Part shown: one piece after another, positions 1 through 6,721 of the stretch
Layout: every line of letters starts with the position of its first letter
Position numbering within the stretch: the stretch's first letter is position 1
Assembly: GCA_021801945.1 (NCBI GenBank)
Contig: JAKABE010000172.1
Coordinates: 1-7,059, forward strand
Direction: 5' to 3'
From: Acidobacteriota bacterium
Lineage (GTDB): Bacteria > Acidobacteriota > Terriglobia > Terriglobales > Acidobacteriaceae
DNA length: 7,059 nucleotides
Program-made: the position numbers and the translations under genes
The notes under the pieces: generated by a model
Told to the model about the DNA's origin: nothing
The model's database searches: none
What the model saw: the letters and a program-made list of their open reading frames with translations, nothing else

Positions 1-405
1 GACGAAATATAGGATCTCGCGTTCGGACATCTACCCAGCGCGGGCGGCCGGCACGAGCTGACGATGGACCGCCATCTAGCGGATACTCCGACATTGATGT
101 CGGCGCCATCATCCTGGACTCCGACTATCACATGGCTGCCCTCATGACGCGTGCGGAGACGCGCCATGCCTTCAACAGGTTTGCCGGCGGCGCGCCGAAC
201 ATTCGGGCTTTCAATGCCGCGATCGATGGAGTTGCGGATGGCGTGTGAGCGGGTCGCGGATCGCTTCAAGCAGAGTATTGTCATGTTCAGTCTCCCTCCT
301 GGCCTTCCATTTCCAGGCGCATCTGCTTATTGAGGCTTCGCGAAATTCGCGCGCCAGCCTCGGGAATCCTCAGCCACCTTGGACACCCTGATCTCCATCG
401 CGCAC
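1..405 (-). pseudogene. cheA: Decayed CheA-type chemotaxis histidine kinase (P4 ATPase region), partial
   Basis: Read on the minus strand in shifting frames, this is a wrecked CheA. Segments in order: GFPRLAREF (369-343), RSLNKQMRLEMEG (340-302), ETEHDNTLLEAIRDPLT (294-244), IRNSIDRGIESPNVRRAAGK and on through LRTRHEGSHVIVGVQDDGAD (239-99), then MAVHRQLVPAARAG and MSEREILYFV (75-1). These follow the CheA end-of-dimerisation and HATPase order: FPRLVRDL, DPLTHLVRN, the N-box RN-x-x-DHGIE, RRAAGKP, HEGG, and the DDGAGI G1 box. Damage that can be seen: frame changes near 342, at 295 (one extra base), near 243-240 (where the HL of THLIRN is lost) and near 87; stops TGA 372-370, TAG 78-76 and TAG 33-31; the N-box DHG is now DRG and the G1 box DDGAGI is now DDGADI. 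The C-terminal part lies beyond position 1. An open stretch at 483-373, which includes WLFVRDGDQGVQGG, may be the degraded P3 segment just before. An intact CheA autophosphorylates for chemotaxis-type signalling; this copy cannot. The family call is firm; the exact upstream limit is not. Confidence 0.85.
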
Positions 406-555
406 AAACAACCACGCGTCGAAAGGGCCCTCTTTCAAATCCCAGATACGCTCAGGCTCACTCTGTTTGAGGAAGCGCCGATCCTACAGTCATTTCAGAG
501 CGCCAACATGGTATCTGGCGTGCCCTGCTCCACCAACCAACTGAATTCGTTTAAC

Positions 556-3453
556 CTATAGCCGCACGGCAGAGGCTGGAAAGTGGAGGCTCTCCGGTGG
601 TCCCAGATAGCTGGGACGTAACAGGCCGTGACTCACTACGATGCGCTCCAGCACGACACCTGGATCGACCGCCCATATCTTCAACGTGTGATATCCCGGT
701 GTGGCGATCTTCAGGGGAACCGTGACGTGGCGAACTCCATCGCTCACAGCCTCTGCCCAGTCTCTTTGCGAGTCGTGCGCCAACGTATCGACGATTGTCC
801 GCGGTCCATCATCGACTGAGACGGCAAAACGCAGGCCGCGGCCGGGAACAAAATTGAGTGTGGGCGACAGGGTCGCCTGCAACTGGAAGTCACCGGAATC
901 GTAGAGGTACATCCGGTACTCAAGGGAGGCCTTCGAGTCCGTATTGCTCGCGGCCGTCACCGGATAGATCGTCATGGCCGAACGAGTCTCGCCGTAGCCG
1001 GGTAGTTCCACCCAATGGGTTGCGCCGCTTGCCGTACGCTGCGACGTGTCGGCCGCCTCCATAGCGACGTATCCGTCGCTCTCCACAAAGCCTCGGGCGC
1101 TAGCGCGCGTGATGGGCAGACGCCGCGTCTCAAGGATGTAGCTCATGGGCCGGCCTTCGCCCGAGCGGACTATGACCGTTCCCTCGGCAATGGTCGAGTC
1201 CGCGGGAACCTTGCTCCAATCCACGTGGAGCACGATCTTCTGCTCCGTTGCGCCCACCGTTCCCGAGGTCTGCGATGCAACGATCCAGGGGGCACCGGTC
1301 TGCACGGTGTATTCCACGGGCGTCTTGCCGCGATCGAAAAGTGTGAGCGTGCGCATCTCGTTGGAGACGGAGTCAATGGTGCCAAGCGAGAACCCAAAGC
1401 TCCCTCCACGCCGCATGAAGGTTAAATCCTCGGCGCTGATGCCGAGCGATCCCTCCTGTGGTACCTGGATCCAACTCACCGCCGGCATTACATTCGCCGG
1501 CGGCTCGTTCCAATATGAGTAGCCGATGTGCGTCTGGTCCATCATGTGGTCCCATTTGCCGTTGAGCAGCTTGTGATTGTAGTAGTTGCTCAGGGCCGCG
1601 TCCTTCGCAAACAGCTTGCGCACTTCATCGGCTTCGGCATTCGCGCGCGGATTTCCCATGCGTGCGTCGGCTGCATTTCTTGCCGCCTCGATATACATCT
1701 CGTTCAGGTTCGCGCAGGCGTCCACGGGGTATTGGATCAGCTCAAAGTACGATGCGCGCTCGTCTTCAGGAATCTCGGCGGCAAGATCGTCTACGCGCTC
1801 GGCCAGGGATCTCCACTCCGCCTCTACGCGGTCGGCTTCGTGATAGTTGGTGAGGCTGAAGGTGGATGGCGAAAGCAGCTCGGGCTTGCGCCGGCCGTTG
1901 TACTTCGTGTACTCCTCCATCGCGGTGGCAATCTCATCGGCATGTTGGGGACCGAATTCCCGCGTGGCCCAGAGCTTCGTGAACTCGTCGAGATGATCTT
2001 TGCCCCAGCGCTGGGGTGTTCGCGCGTAATCGAGGAAGAACTCCATCGGGAACTCCATGGGCTTGAGGTCGCCGACGTTCACCACCCAGAGCCGTGTGGC
2101 CCCGTACTCTACGGCAAGATGCATCTGCTCCTGCACCTTGGGGATGGGGTTCGTGTTCAGCCACTTATACGATCTGGGTCCGCCCACGTAATCAAAGTGG
2201 TAGTAGATTCCGGCCCCGCCCGAGCGGTTGCGTTCTGCGGGGGTGGGCAAGCGGCGCAGATCGCCCCAGTTGTCGTCGGACCAGAGCAGCGTTACGTCGT
2301 CGGGGACGCGCATGCCTTCCTCATAGTAGGTCTGCACTTCTTTGTAGAGCGCCCATACCTGCGGGATCTTTTTGAGGTACGGGTTCACCGTCTCTTTCAA
2401 AATCTGGCGCTGGTCGGCGATGATCTTTTCAAGCAACTGGATGTTCGCGGTGCCCGACATCGGCGTGTCGCCCTCGCCGCGCATGCCGAGGGTTACCACC
2501 TCTTCGTAGTTCTTGTCGCGCTCCATGCCCTCGCGCCAGAACTTGTCAATCTCCTTCTGGTTGGTCTGATAGTTCCACGCGCCGTGATCGCCTGAAGTCC
2601 ACTCTTTCTCCGCGCGCATCATGGGCTCCTCGTGCGAGGTGCCCATGACGATCCCGTACGCGTTCGCGAGTTTGGCGTTCAGCGGATCGTCGGCGGCAAA
2701 GGCGTTGTTCCACATGGCCGGCCAGAGAAAGTTGGCCTTCAAGCGCAGAAGCAGCTCGAAGACTTTTGTGTAGAACTCGTGGTTCATTCCGCCGAACTTT
2801 TCTGTGGTCCATCCGGAAAGGCACGGCGCCTCGTCGTTCAGAAATATGCCGCGATATTTGACGGCCGGCACGGGCTGCACATATCGGCCCGGTTCCACAT
2901 AAAGCGCATCGGCATGCGGTACCCGGACGTCGGCCCACCAATACCAGGGCGAAACTCCGATCTGCTCCGAGAGGTCGTAGATACCGTAGATCGTGCCGCG
3001 CTTGTCCGCTCCGGCGATCACGAGGGCGCGCCGCACCCCACTCATGGGGTGGTCCACAATGGTCATCACGGCCGATTCCCACTGACCGGCGATGCCGCTT
3101 ACATCCAGCTTGTGCCTGCGTATCAGGGAATCGATCAGCGGGCTCTTGCCGATGGTCCCGATCAGCACCACGTCTTTCGCGGTGGGGATGCCGGTTTTGA
3201 CTACAGGAGCATCGTACCCCGTCACACGGCCCACATCCTGGCCGAGGTCGCCTGCGGCTCTGACCACGCCCCACCAATCCTTGTCACTCACCACGAGCGG
3301 AGCCGCCTGGCCATTTGCCTCGAGCACAAAGCCACCCTGCGCCGGCGAGTTGCTGACGTACTTTCGCTCTCCCAGGGCGTTGACCGTCCGGGGCCAGAGC
3401 CCCAGGACAAAAAGGACGAACACAGAGGATGAAGCGATGCAGAAACGCGGCAT
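556..3453 (-). CDS. Secreted GH115 xylan alpha-1,2-glucuronidase
   Basis: This 965-residue glycoside hydrolase belongs to family 115, which removes (4-O-methyl-)glucuronic acid alpha-1,2-linked to xylan. Residues 1-26 are a signal peptide (PR, then a hydrophobic run, then VNA), so the product is exported, probably to the periplasm or outside. Residues about 40-190 are the N-terminal domain. The TIM barrel spans about 196-500, with family motifs RGIFLNDEAP (201-210), NHEFYTKVFELLLRLKANFLWP (starts 224), GTSHEEP (271-277), LGMRGEGD (322-329), YKEVQ (370-374), LLWSDDNWGD (389-398), YYHFDYVGGPRSYKW (417-431) and NVGDLKP (459-465). Acidic and polar pocket candidates are D207, H274, R325, E372, H419, Y422 and N459. 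A helical region follows (about 500-650), then a beta-sandwich with FDRGKTPVEYTV and PWI (about 690-775), then the GH115 C-terminal domain starting YVAMEA (795 on). The length is normal. The ATG at 3453 was chosen because AGGAG (3465-3461) sits 7 bases ahead and the signal peptide begins there. The frame stays open 88 more codons to 3717, but that part would bury the signal peptide. It appears monocistronic. Confidence 0.93.
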   Translation of the reverse strand: MPRFCIASSSVFVLFVLGLWPRTVNALGERKYVSNSPAQGGFVLEANGQAAPLVVSDKDWWGVVRAAGDLGQDVGRVTGYDAPVVKTGIPTAKDVVLIGTIGKSPLIDSLIRRHKLDVSGIAGQWESAVMTIVDHPMSGVRRALVIAGADKRGTIYGIYDLSEQIGVSPWYWWADVRVPHADALYVEPGRYVQPVPAVKYRGIFLNDEAPCLSGWTTEKFGGMNHEFYTKVFELLLRLKANFLWPAMWNNAFAADDPLNAKLANAYGIVMGTSHEEPMMRAEKEWTSGDHGAWNYQTNQKEIDKFWREGMERDKNYEEVVTLGMRGEGDTPMSGTANIQLLEKIIADQRQILKETVNPYLKKIPQVWALYKEVQTYYEEGMRVPDDVTLLWSDDNWGDLRRLPTPAERNRSGGAGIYYHFDYVGGPRSYKWLNTNPIPKVQEQMHLAVEYGATRLWVVNVGDLKPMEFPMEFFLDYARTPQRWGKDHLDEFTKLWATREFGPQHADEIATAMEEYTKYNGRRKPELLSPSTFSLTNYHEADRVEAEWRSLAERVDDLAAEIPEDERASYFELIQYPVDACANLNEMYIEAARNAADARMGNPRANAEADEVRKLFAKDAALSNYYNHKLLNGKWDHMMDQTHIGYSYWNEPPANVMPAVSWIQVPQEGSLGISAEDLTFMRRGGSFGFSLGTIDSVSNEMRTLTLFDRGKTPVEYTVQTGAPWIVASQTSGTVGATEQKIVLHVDWSKVPADSTIAEGTVIVRSGEGRPMSYILETRRLPITRASARGFVESDGYVAMEAADTSQRTASGATHWVELPGYGETRSAMTIYPVTAASNTDSKASLEYRMYLYDSGDFQLQATLSPTLNFVPGRGLRFAVSVDDGPRTIVDTLAHDSQRDWAEAVSDGVRHVTVPLKIATPGYHTLKIWAVDPGVVLERIVVSHGLLRPSYLGPPESLHFPASAVRL

Positions 3454-3460
3454 GGATCTA

Positions 3461-3465
3461 CTCCT
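3461..3465 (-). promoter_or_regulatory. Ribosome binding site of the GH115 gene
   Basis: AGGAG on the minus strand, 7 bases before the ATG at 3453. This decides the start: it matches the beginning of the signal peptide and argues against the first in-frame ATG at 3717. Confidence 0.8.
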
Positions 3466-3507
3466 GGAGCGAAATGGCGGCCGAGCAAGCCTAGTGATGA
3501 CCAAAAG

Positions 3508-3548
3508 GCAGATCGGCCCGCGGTCGGGCTCTTTCTCGCAGATCGGCC
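3508..3548. repeat. 11-bp direct repeat in the GH115 leader
   Basis: GCAGATCGGCC occurs perfectly at 3508-3518 and again at 3538-3548, a spacing of 30 bp (about three helical turns), some 55-95 bp ahead of the GH115 start. It could be a paired regulator site or a chance duplication. No regulator gene is visible nearby. Confidence 0.35.
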
Positions 3549-3621
3549 GGCCATCCATATCCAGATCCACCTCGAAAGGAGAGCCGTGGCGCAGTCGACC
3601 CTGCGACGAACGAATACGTGC

Positions 3622-3647
3622 AAAGGATCGTCCCGAGCCGATCCTTT
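3622..3647. promoter_or_regulatory. Perfect 9-bp dyad upstream of GH115, possible operator or hairpin
   Basis: AAAGGATCG (3622-3630), an 8-base spacer, then CGATCCTTT (3639-3647) form a perfect inverted repeat 169 bp ahead of the GH115 start. Position and symmetry suit a dimeric repressor operator for a carbohydrate-induced gene. In RNA it could also form a short stem-loop; the trailing T run is only three bases, so it is a weak terminator candidate. Which regulator would bind is unknown. A possible but poor promoter lies further upstream: TTCAAA, 16 bp, TATCGT, within about 3719-3748 on the minus strand. Confidence 0.35.
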
Positions 3648-4237
3648 CACAGCAGGTTCGATGACCGGGATCAAGCGAACACGCAGGACCCAATTCCCCA
3701 AAGTGAAAGTTCAGCAAATACGATATCGGATCAAGTCAGACTTTGAATACCCGATATTAGAGGCTGTGCACTAGGGGGGGTGGACATACGGCCGGAAATG
3801 GCGAATCTACTTTTGCATCGGCGAGAACGACTTGTGTGGCTTGCTTGCAGACTCCAGGGGTATGAATCAAGGAACTGGTGACATAACGATCATGAGGAGC
3901 GACCGGATCACTGCACGCTCTCTCCAAGGAACATGGCTTCCTGATTGCCCGGTGTCCACACCATGTCCACACCTTCCAGGCCAGGTCGCACTAACCAAGA
4001 TTCGGGTCGAGCTCCGTGCGGTTGGGTTCGAGCGGACTGACAAGCGCGATGCATCCGGGATGGGTCTCCAGGGCCTGGAGAGAGCACGCCGCATGCCCTT
4101 CAATTCGTTAATGCACCAACGTATCGCAGCGAAACGGCGCTTGCGTGTCCTTCCATTCGTACCGAACGAGCCAGCGCTCTGCCGCGGTCAAAATCTTCAG
4201 AATGCCCACGGGGCGCGCGCCATCCTCCGCCCCCCCC

Positions 4238-4317
4238 GGATTCACGCAACATCCGACAATGGTCCAACATTTGCATGATGCGGTCTTCATCGGCCTGACT
4301 AGGACTGTATTTCCACC
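4238..4317 (-). pseudogene. Possible remnant of a response-regulator receiver domain
   Basis: On the minus strand GGNTVLV (4317-4297) is followed, after a two-base frame change, by ADEDRIMQMLDHC and MLRESG (4294-4238). Together they resemble the first strand, acidic pair and first helix of a receiver domain (TVLVVDDE..R..L...LRE.G). Just after MLRESG lies the eight-G run (minus strand), and the sequence beyond does not continue convincingly into the phospho-acceptor Asp strand. This is a resemblance seen by eye over about 27 residues across a frameshift, so the call is tentative. Confidence 0.25.
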
Positions 4318-4382
4318 TTCGAGGTAGCCCCACCGCCTTCATTAGCCGCCAACTGGAGCAGGTCGAACGGCACGGCAGCCAT
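4299..4382 (-). CDS. Small open frame directly after hypE, doubtful
   Basis: A 27-codon frame (MAAVPFDLLQLAANEGGG and on, ending in TAG at 4301-4299) starts two bases after the hypE stop (TGACGATG). Its position would suit a translationally coupled small gene, but there is no convincing Shine-Dalgarno sequence, no family match and no membrane segment. It may equally be the linker part of the degraded coding sequence that continues below it, since a receiver-like fragment follows. Listed only because of its tight spacing to hypE. Confidence 0.15.
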   Translation of the reverse strand: MAAVPFDLLQLAANEGGGATSKVEIQS

Positions 4383-4384
4383 CG

Positions 4385-5455
4385 TCAGCAGATGCGCGGC
4401 AACTGCTCGCCAATCTGAGTCGGAATCACGCGGTTCGCGCCCATGGCCGTGCGGGCAACCAACATGCGCTTGTGTTCCGCGGTAACATGCCCAATGAGCG
4501 CCGCCTCGCGCCCCAGCGGGTGTGCGCGCAGAACCTCGAGAACGCGCTCCGCAGCCTCAGCCGCGACCAAGAACACCGCCTTGCCCTCATTGGCCACATA
4601 GACCGGGTCGAGTCCCAGCAGCTCGCAGGCTGACTGCACCTCCTGCCGCACGGGCAACGCGGTTTCGTCGATCGCAATGCCCACCTCCGAGGCCGCGGCA
4701 ATCTCGTTGAGCGTGGAGGCCAGGCCGCCGCGCGTAGGGTCGCGCATGGCGTGAACGGCGCTGCCAACGGCGGCGAGAACCTCGCCGATCATGCCGTTCA
4801 GCGCCGCGCAATCGGAGCGAATCGGGCTTTCAAACTCGAGCCCCTCGCGCACGCTCATCACGGCCATGCCGTGATCGCCGAGGGTTCCGGAGACCAGCAC
4901 CGCATCGCCCGGCCGCGCGCGATGAGGCCCAGCCTGGACGCCGGCGCGCAGAACGCCCACTCCCGCGGTGCTGATGTAACAGCCGTCGCCGTGGCCTCGC
5001 TCGACGACCTTCGTATCCCCGGTAACGATCTGGACGCCCGCCGAAACCGCGGCCCGCGCCATCGCATCCACGGTGGCCGCAAGCTGCGCCAGCGGAAACC
5101 CCTCTTCCAGGATGAAGCTTGCGCTCAGGAACTTCGGCTCCGCACCCGAGACAGCGAGATCGTTGACAGTCCCGTTCACAGCCAGCTCGCCGATGGAGCC
5201 GCCTGGAAAGAACAACGGCTGCACGACAAAGGAATCCGTGGTCAAAGCCAACCGTCCGCCGGCCAACTCCACGAGCGCGGCGTCGCCCAGTGTTTCAAGC
5301 GCCGGATTACGGAAGGCAGGCAGAAACAGGTGCTCCACCAGCTCGCCACTCAGTTTGCCGCCGCCGCCGTGGGCCATGACGATAGTCGGATAGTCCTTGA
5401 GCGGCAGCGGGCAGCTCCAGCGAGAAAAGTCGATCGTCGCGTTTGTGTCGGTCAC
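4385..5455 (-). CDS. hypE: Hydrogenase maturation protein HypE (thiocarboxamide dehydratase)
   Basis: HypE takes the carbamoyl group that HypF loads on its C-terminal cysteine, dehydrates it with ATP to a thiocyanate, and delivers cyanide to the iron on the HypC-HypD scaffold, in the cytoplasm. The 356-residue product has the AIRS/PurM-like fold signatures: the glycine-rich MAHGGGGKLSGELVE (27-41), LTTDSFVVQPLFFPGG (68-83), GELAVNGTVNDLAVSGA with the conserved N and D (85-101), VTGDTKVVERG, and DPTRGGLA in the second half. It ends exactly in the diagnostic PRIC, with Cys356 last, so the reactive tail is intact. The start is GTG at 5455, supported by AGAGGA at 5469-5464 eight bases ahead and by the normal distance to the glycine-rich motif. 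It lies third in a hypC-hypD-hypE run, 144 bp after hypD, separated by an inverted repeat rather than coupled. The partner HypF is not in the window. Confidence 0.96.
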   Translation of the reverse strand: MTDTNATIDFSRWSCPLPLKDYPTIVMAHGGGGKLSGELVEHLFLPAFRNPALETLGDAALVELAGGRLALTTDSFVVQPLFFPGGSIGELAVNGTVNDLAVSGAEPKFLSASFILEEGFPLAQLAATVDAMARAAVSAGVQIVTGDTKVVERGHGDGCYISTAGVGVLRAGVQAGPHRARPGDAVLVSGTLGDHGMAVMSVREGLEFESPIRSDCAALNGMIGEVLAAVGSAVHAMRDPTRGGLASTLNEIAAASEVGIAIDETALPVRQEVQSACELLGLDPVYVANEGKAVFLVAAEAAERVLEVLRAHPLGREAALIGHVTAEHKRMLVARTAMGANRVIPTQIGEQLPRIC

Positions 5456-5463
5456 AGGTTGAA

Positions 5464-5469
5464 TCCTCT
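5464..5469 (-). promoter_or_regulatory. Ribosome binding site of hypE
   Basis: AGAGGA on the minus strand, 8 bases before the GTG at 5455. It supports the GTG start and shows that hypE is translated independently of hypD. Confidence 0.65.
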
Positions 5470-5490
5470 GCGGAATCGAGACGAGCGAGG

Positions 5491-5615
5491 AGCCGGTAGC
5501 CAGTAGCTTGTAGCCAGTAGTTCCAGCTTATTCCCCATTTACGCTTGTCTAGCGAACTCCTACTGCCGCTCGTAGCAAAGCAAAGCTACTGGCTAGCGGC
5601 TACGAGCTACCGGCT
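5491..5615. repeat. Imperfect 30-bp inverted repeat, REP-like, between hypD and hypE
   Basis: The left arm, 5491-5520, matches the reverse complement of the right arm, 5586-5615, at 25 of 30 positions. The outer ten bases (AGCCGGTAGC) and inner ten bases (TAGCCAGTAG) are perfect. The left arm itself holds two direct copies of GTAGCCAGTAG (5496-5506 and 5510-5520), 14 bp apart. A degenerate copy, CTACTGCCGCTCGTAGC, lies in the 65-bp loop at 5560-5576. The right arm overlaps hypD and encodes its last four residues and stop. In the hyp mRNA it would fold into a long hairpin just after hypD and about 20 bases ahead of the hypE ribosome binding site. The make-up (short palindromic units in an intergenic gap) suits a REP-type or miniature dispersed repeat. 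No transposase is present. Confidence 0.8.
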
Positions 5616-6721
5616 GCTTTCAGCTCTTCCGCCGAGACAAGCCGCCCATAGTTGTAGTACGCCGCGCAGGCGCCCTCGCTTGAAACCATGGTCGCGCCCA
5701 GCGGACGGCGCGGCGTGCACTCCTTGCCAAAGGCCGCGCACTGGTCCGGACAGATCGCCCCGCGCAGCACATCACCGGAGCGGCACAGCGGCGACTCCTG
5801 CGCATGAATCTCCACAACCTGAAACCGCTCTTCGGCGTCGAATGCCCGGTAATCGGCCTTCAGCCGCCAGCCGCTCTTGGGAATCACGCCAATGCCCCGC
5901 CAGGCGCGGTCGGCCACCTCGAAGACCTCGCTCAGCAGCCGCTGCGCCGGGCGATTGCCCTCGAAGCTCACCACGCGGCTATAGGCATTCTCCACCTCGT
6001 GCTGGCCAGCCTCCAGTTGCGCCACGGCGCGGCGAATCCCATCCAGCAGATCGAGCGGCTCAAAGCCAGTGACGACGATGGGCACGCCGTACTTCTCCGC
6101 CAGCGGCGGATACTGCCAGTAGCCCATCACGGTGCACACGTGGCCGGCGGCCAGAAAGGCCTGCACCTGATTGCCCGGCGAGCGGAGTATCGCCTCGATG
6201 GCCGGCGGGACCAGCACCTGCGAGACGAGCAGCGAAAAATTCCCGATTCCCCGGCGCCTGGCTGTGTGTACGCTCATGGCGTTGGCCGGAGCGGTGGTCT
6301 CAAAGCCCACACCGAAGAAGACGACCTGCTTCTCCGGATTTTTGACGGCCAGCTCAACAGCGTCGAGCGGCGAATAAACGATGCGCACGTCGCCGCCGCG
6401 GGCCTTTACCTGAAAGAGGTCGCCCGCGGAGCCGGGGACGCGGAGCATGTCGCCGAAGGAGCAGAAGATCACCTCCGGCCGGGCCGCTATGGCCAGCGCT
6501 TTATCGATCAGTTCGAGCGGGGTCACGCAGACCGGGCAGCCGGGCCCGTGAACCATCTCGATGCCCGGCGGGAGCATCTGGTCGATGCCATTGCGAATGA
6601 TCGAGTGCGTCTGCCCGCCGCAGATCTCCATGATCTTCCACGGGCGCGTGGCAAGAGAGCGAATTTCGCCCGCCATGCGCTGGGCGATCTCGCCGTTGCG
6701 GAACTCGGTGAGGTACTTCAT
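5600..6721 (-). CDS. hypD: Hydrogenase maturation iron-sulfur protein HypD
   Basis: HypD forms the complex with HypC on which Fe(CN)2CO is built before transfer to the hydrogenase large subunit. The 373-residue product equals the usual family length and carries the expected motifs: MEICGGQTH with Cys34 (iron-binding site, 31-39), HGPGCPVC with Cys62 and Cys65 (58-65), [12 protein letters not shown] (87-98), [10 protein letters not shown] (136-145), [10 protein letters not shown] (191-200) and [13 protein letters not shown] (214-226). The [4Fe-4S] cysteines lie in the C-terminal part: Cys313, Cys324 (AICPDQC), Cys328 and Cys335, with Cys352 further on. I chose the ATG at 6721 rather than a TTG four codons earlier because its ATGA overlap with the hypC stop (TGA 6720-6718) indicates translational coupling, and MKYLTEFR is the normal family beginning. 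The last four residues (AGSS) and the stop fall inside an inverted-repeat arm, so the C-terminus may have been reshaped by repeat insertion. Confidence 0.97.
   Translation of the reverse strand: MKYLTEFRNGEIAQRMAGEIRSLATRPWKIMEICGGQTHSIIRNGIDQMLPPGIEMVHGPGCPVCVTPLELIDKALAIAARPEVIFCSFGDMLRVPGSAGDLFQVKARGGDVRIVYSPLDAVELAVKNPEKQVVFFGVGFETTAPANAMSVHTARRRGIGNFSLLVSQVLVPPAIEAILRSPGNQVQAFLAAGHVCTVMGYWQYPPLAEKYGVPIVVTGFEPLDLLDGIRRAVAQLEAGQHEVENAYSRVVSFEGNRPAQRLLSEVFEVADRAWRGIGVIPKSGWRLKADYRAFDAEERFQVVEIHAQESPLCRSGDVLRGAICPDQCAAFGKECTPRRPLGATMVSSEGACAAYYNYGRLVSAEELKAAGSS

Larger units (their letters stand above)
3454..4384. other. Gene-poor stretch between hypE and GH115, with degenerate coding-like fragments
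   Basis: About 930 bp with no intact gene I can support. The left third is the GH115 leader. From about 3900 to 4345 the minus strand shows short stretches that look protein-like but switch frame or stop quickly: LVRPGLEGVDMVWTPGNQ (about 4000-3930), LQALETHPGCIALVSPLEPN (about 4080-4020) and GILKILTAAERWLVRYEW (about 4205-4150). Frames break around a run of eight C at 4230-4237. Only the fragment at 4238-4317 suggests a family, the receiver domain, and that weakly. Plus-strand frames here have no recognisable product. The pattern suits a decayed gene or genes, but I cannot name them. A small imperfect direct repeat, TGTCCACACC, occurs at 3953-3962 and 3964-3973. Confidence 0.5.

Noticed and set aside
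3..248. Plus-strand frame open from the left edge to TGA at 246-248, containing SDIDVGAIILDSDY, which recalls a nucleotidyltransferase motif
   Set aside because: It is exactly antisense to the readable CheA ATPase core, which gives a longer and ordered family match. The upstream nucleotidyltransferase GS motif is absent.
501..520. Small inverted repeat after the GH115 stop (CGCCA and TGGCG), considered as a terminator
   Set aside because: The stem is only 5 bp with a 10-base loop and no following T run on the minus strand.
1528..2595. A 355-codon plus-strand open frame
   Set aside because: It lies wholly antisense to the conserved TIM barrel and helical region of the GH115 gene. Its sequence has no domain features and is a codon-bias shadow.
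3832..4278. A 148-codon plus-strand open frame in the gap between hypE and GH115
   Set aside because: There is no ribosome binding site and no family resemblance. The minus strand in the same stretch looks more coding-like, though broken.
4751..5506. A 251-codon plus-strand open frame
   Set aside because: It is antisense to hypE and has no recognisable features.
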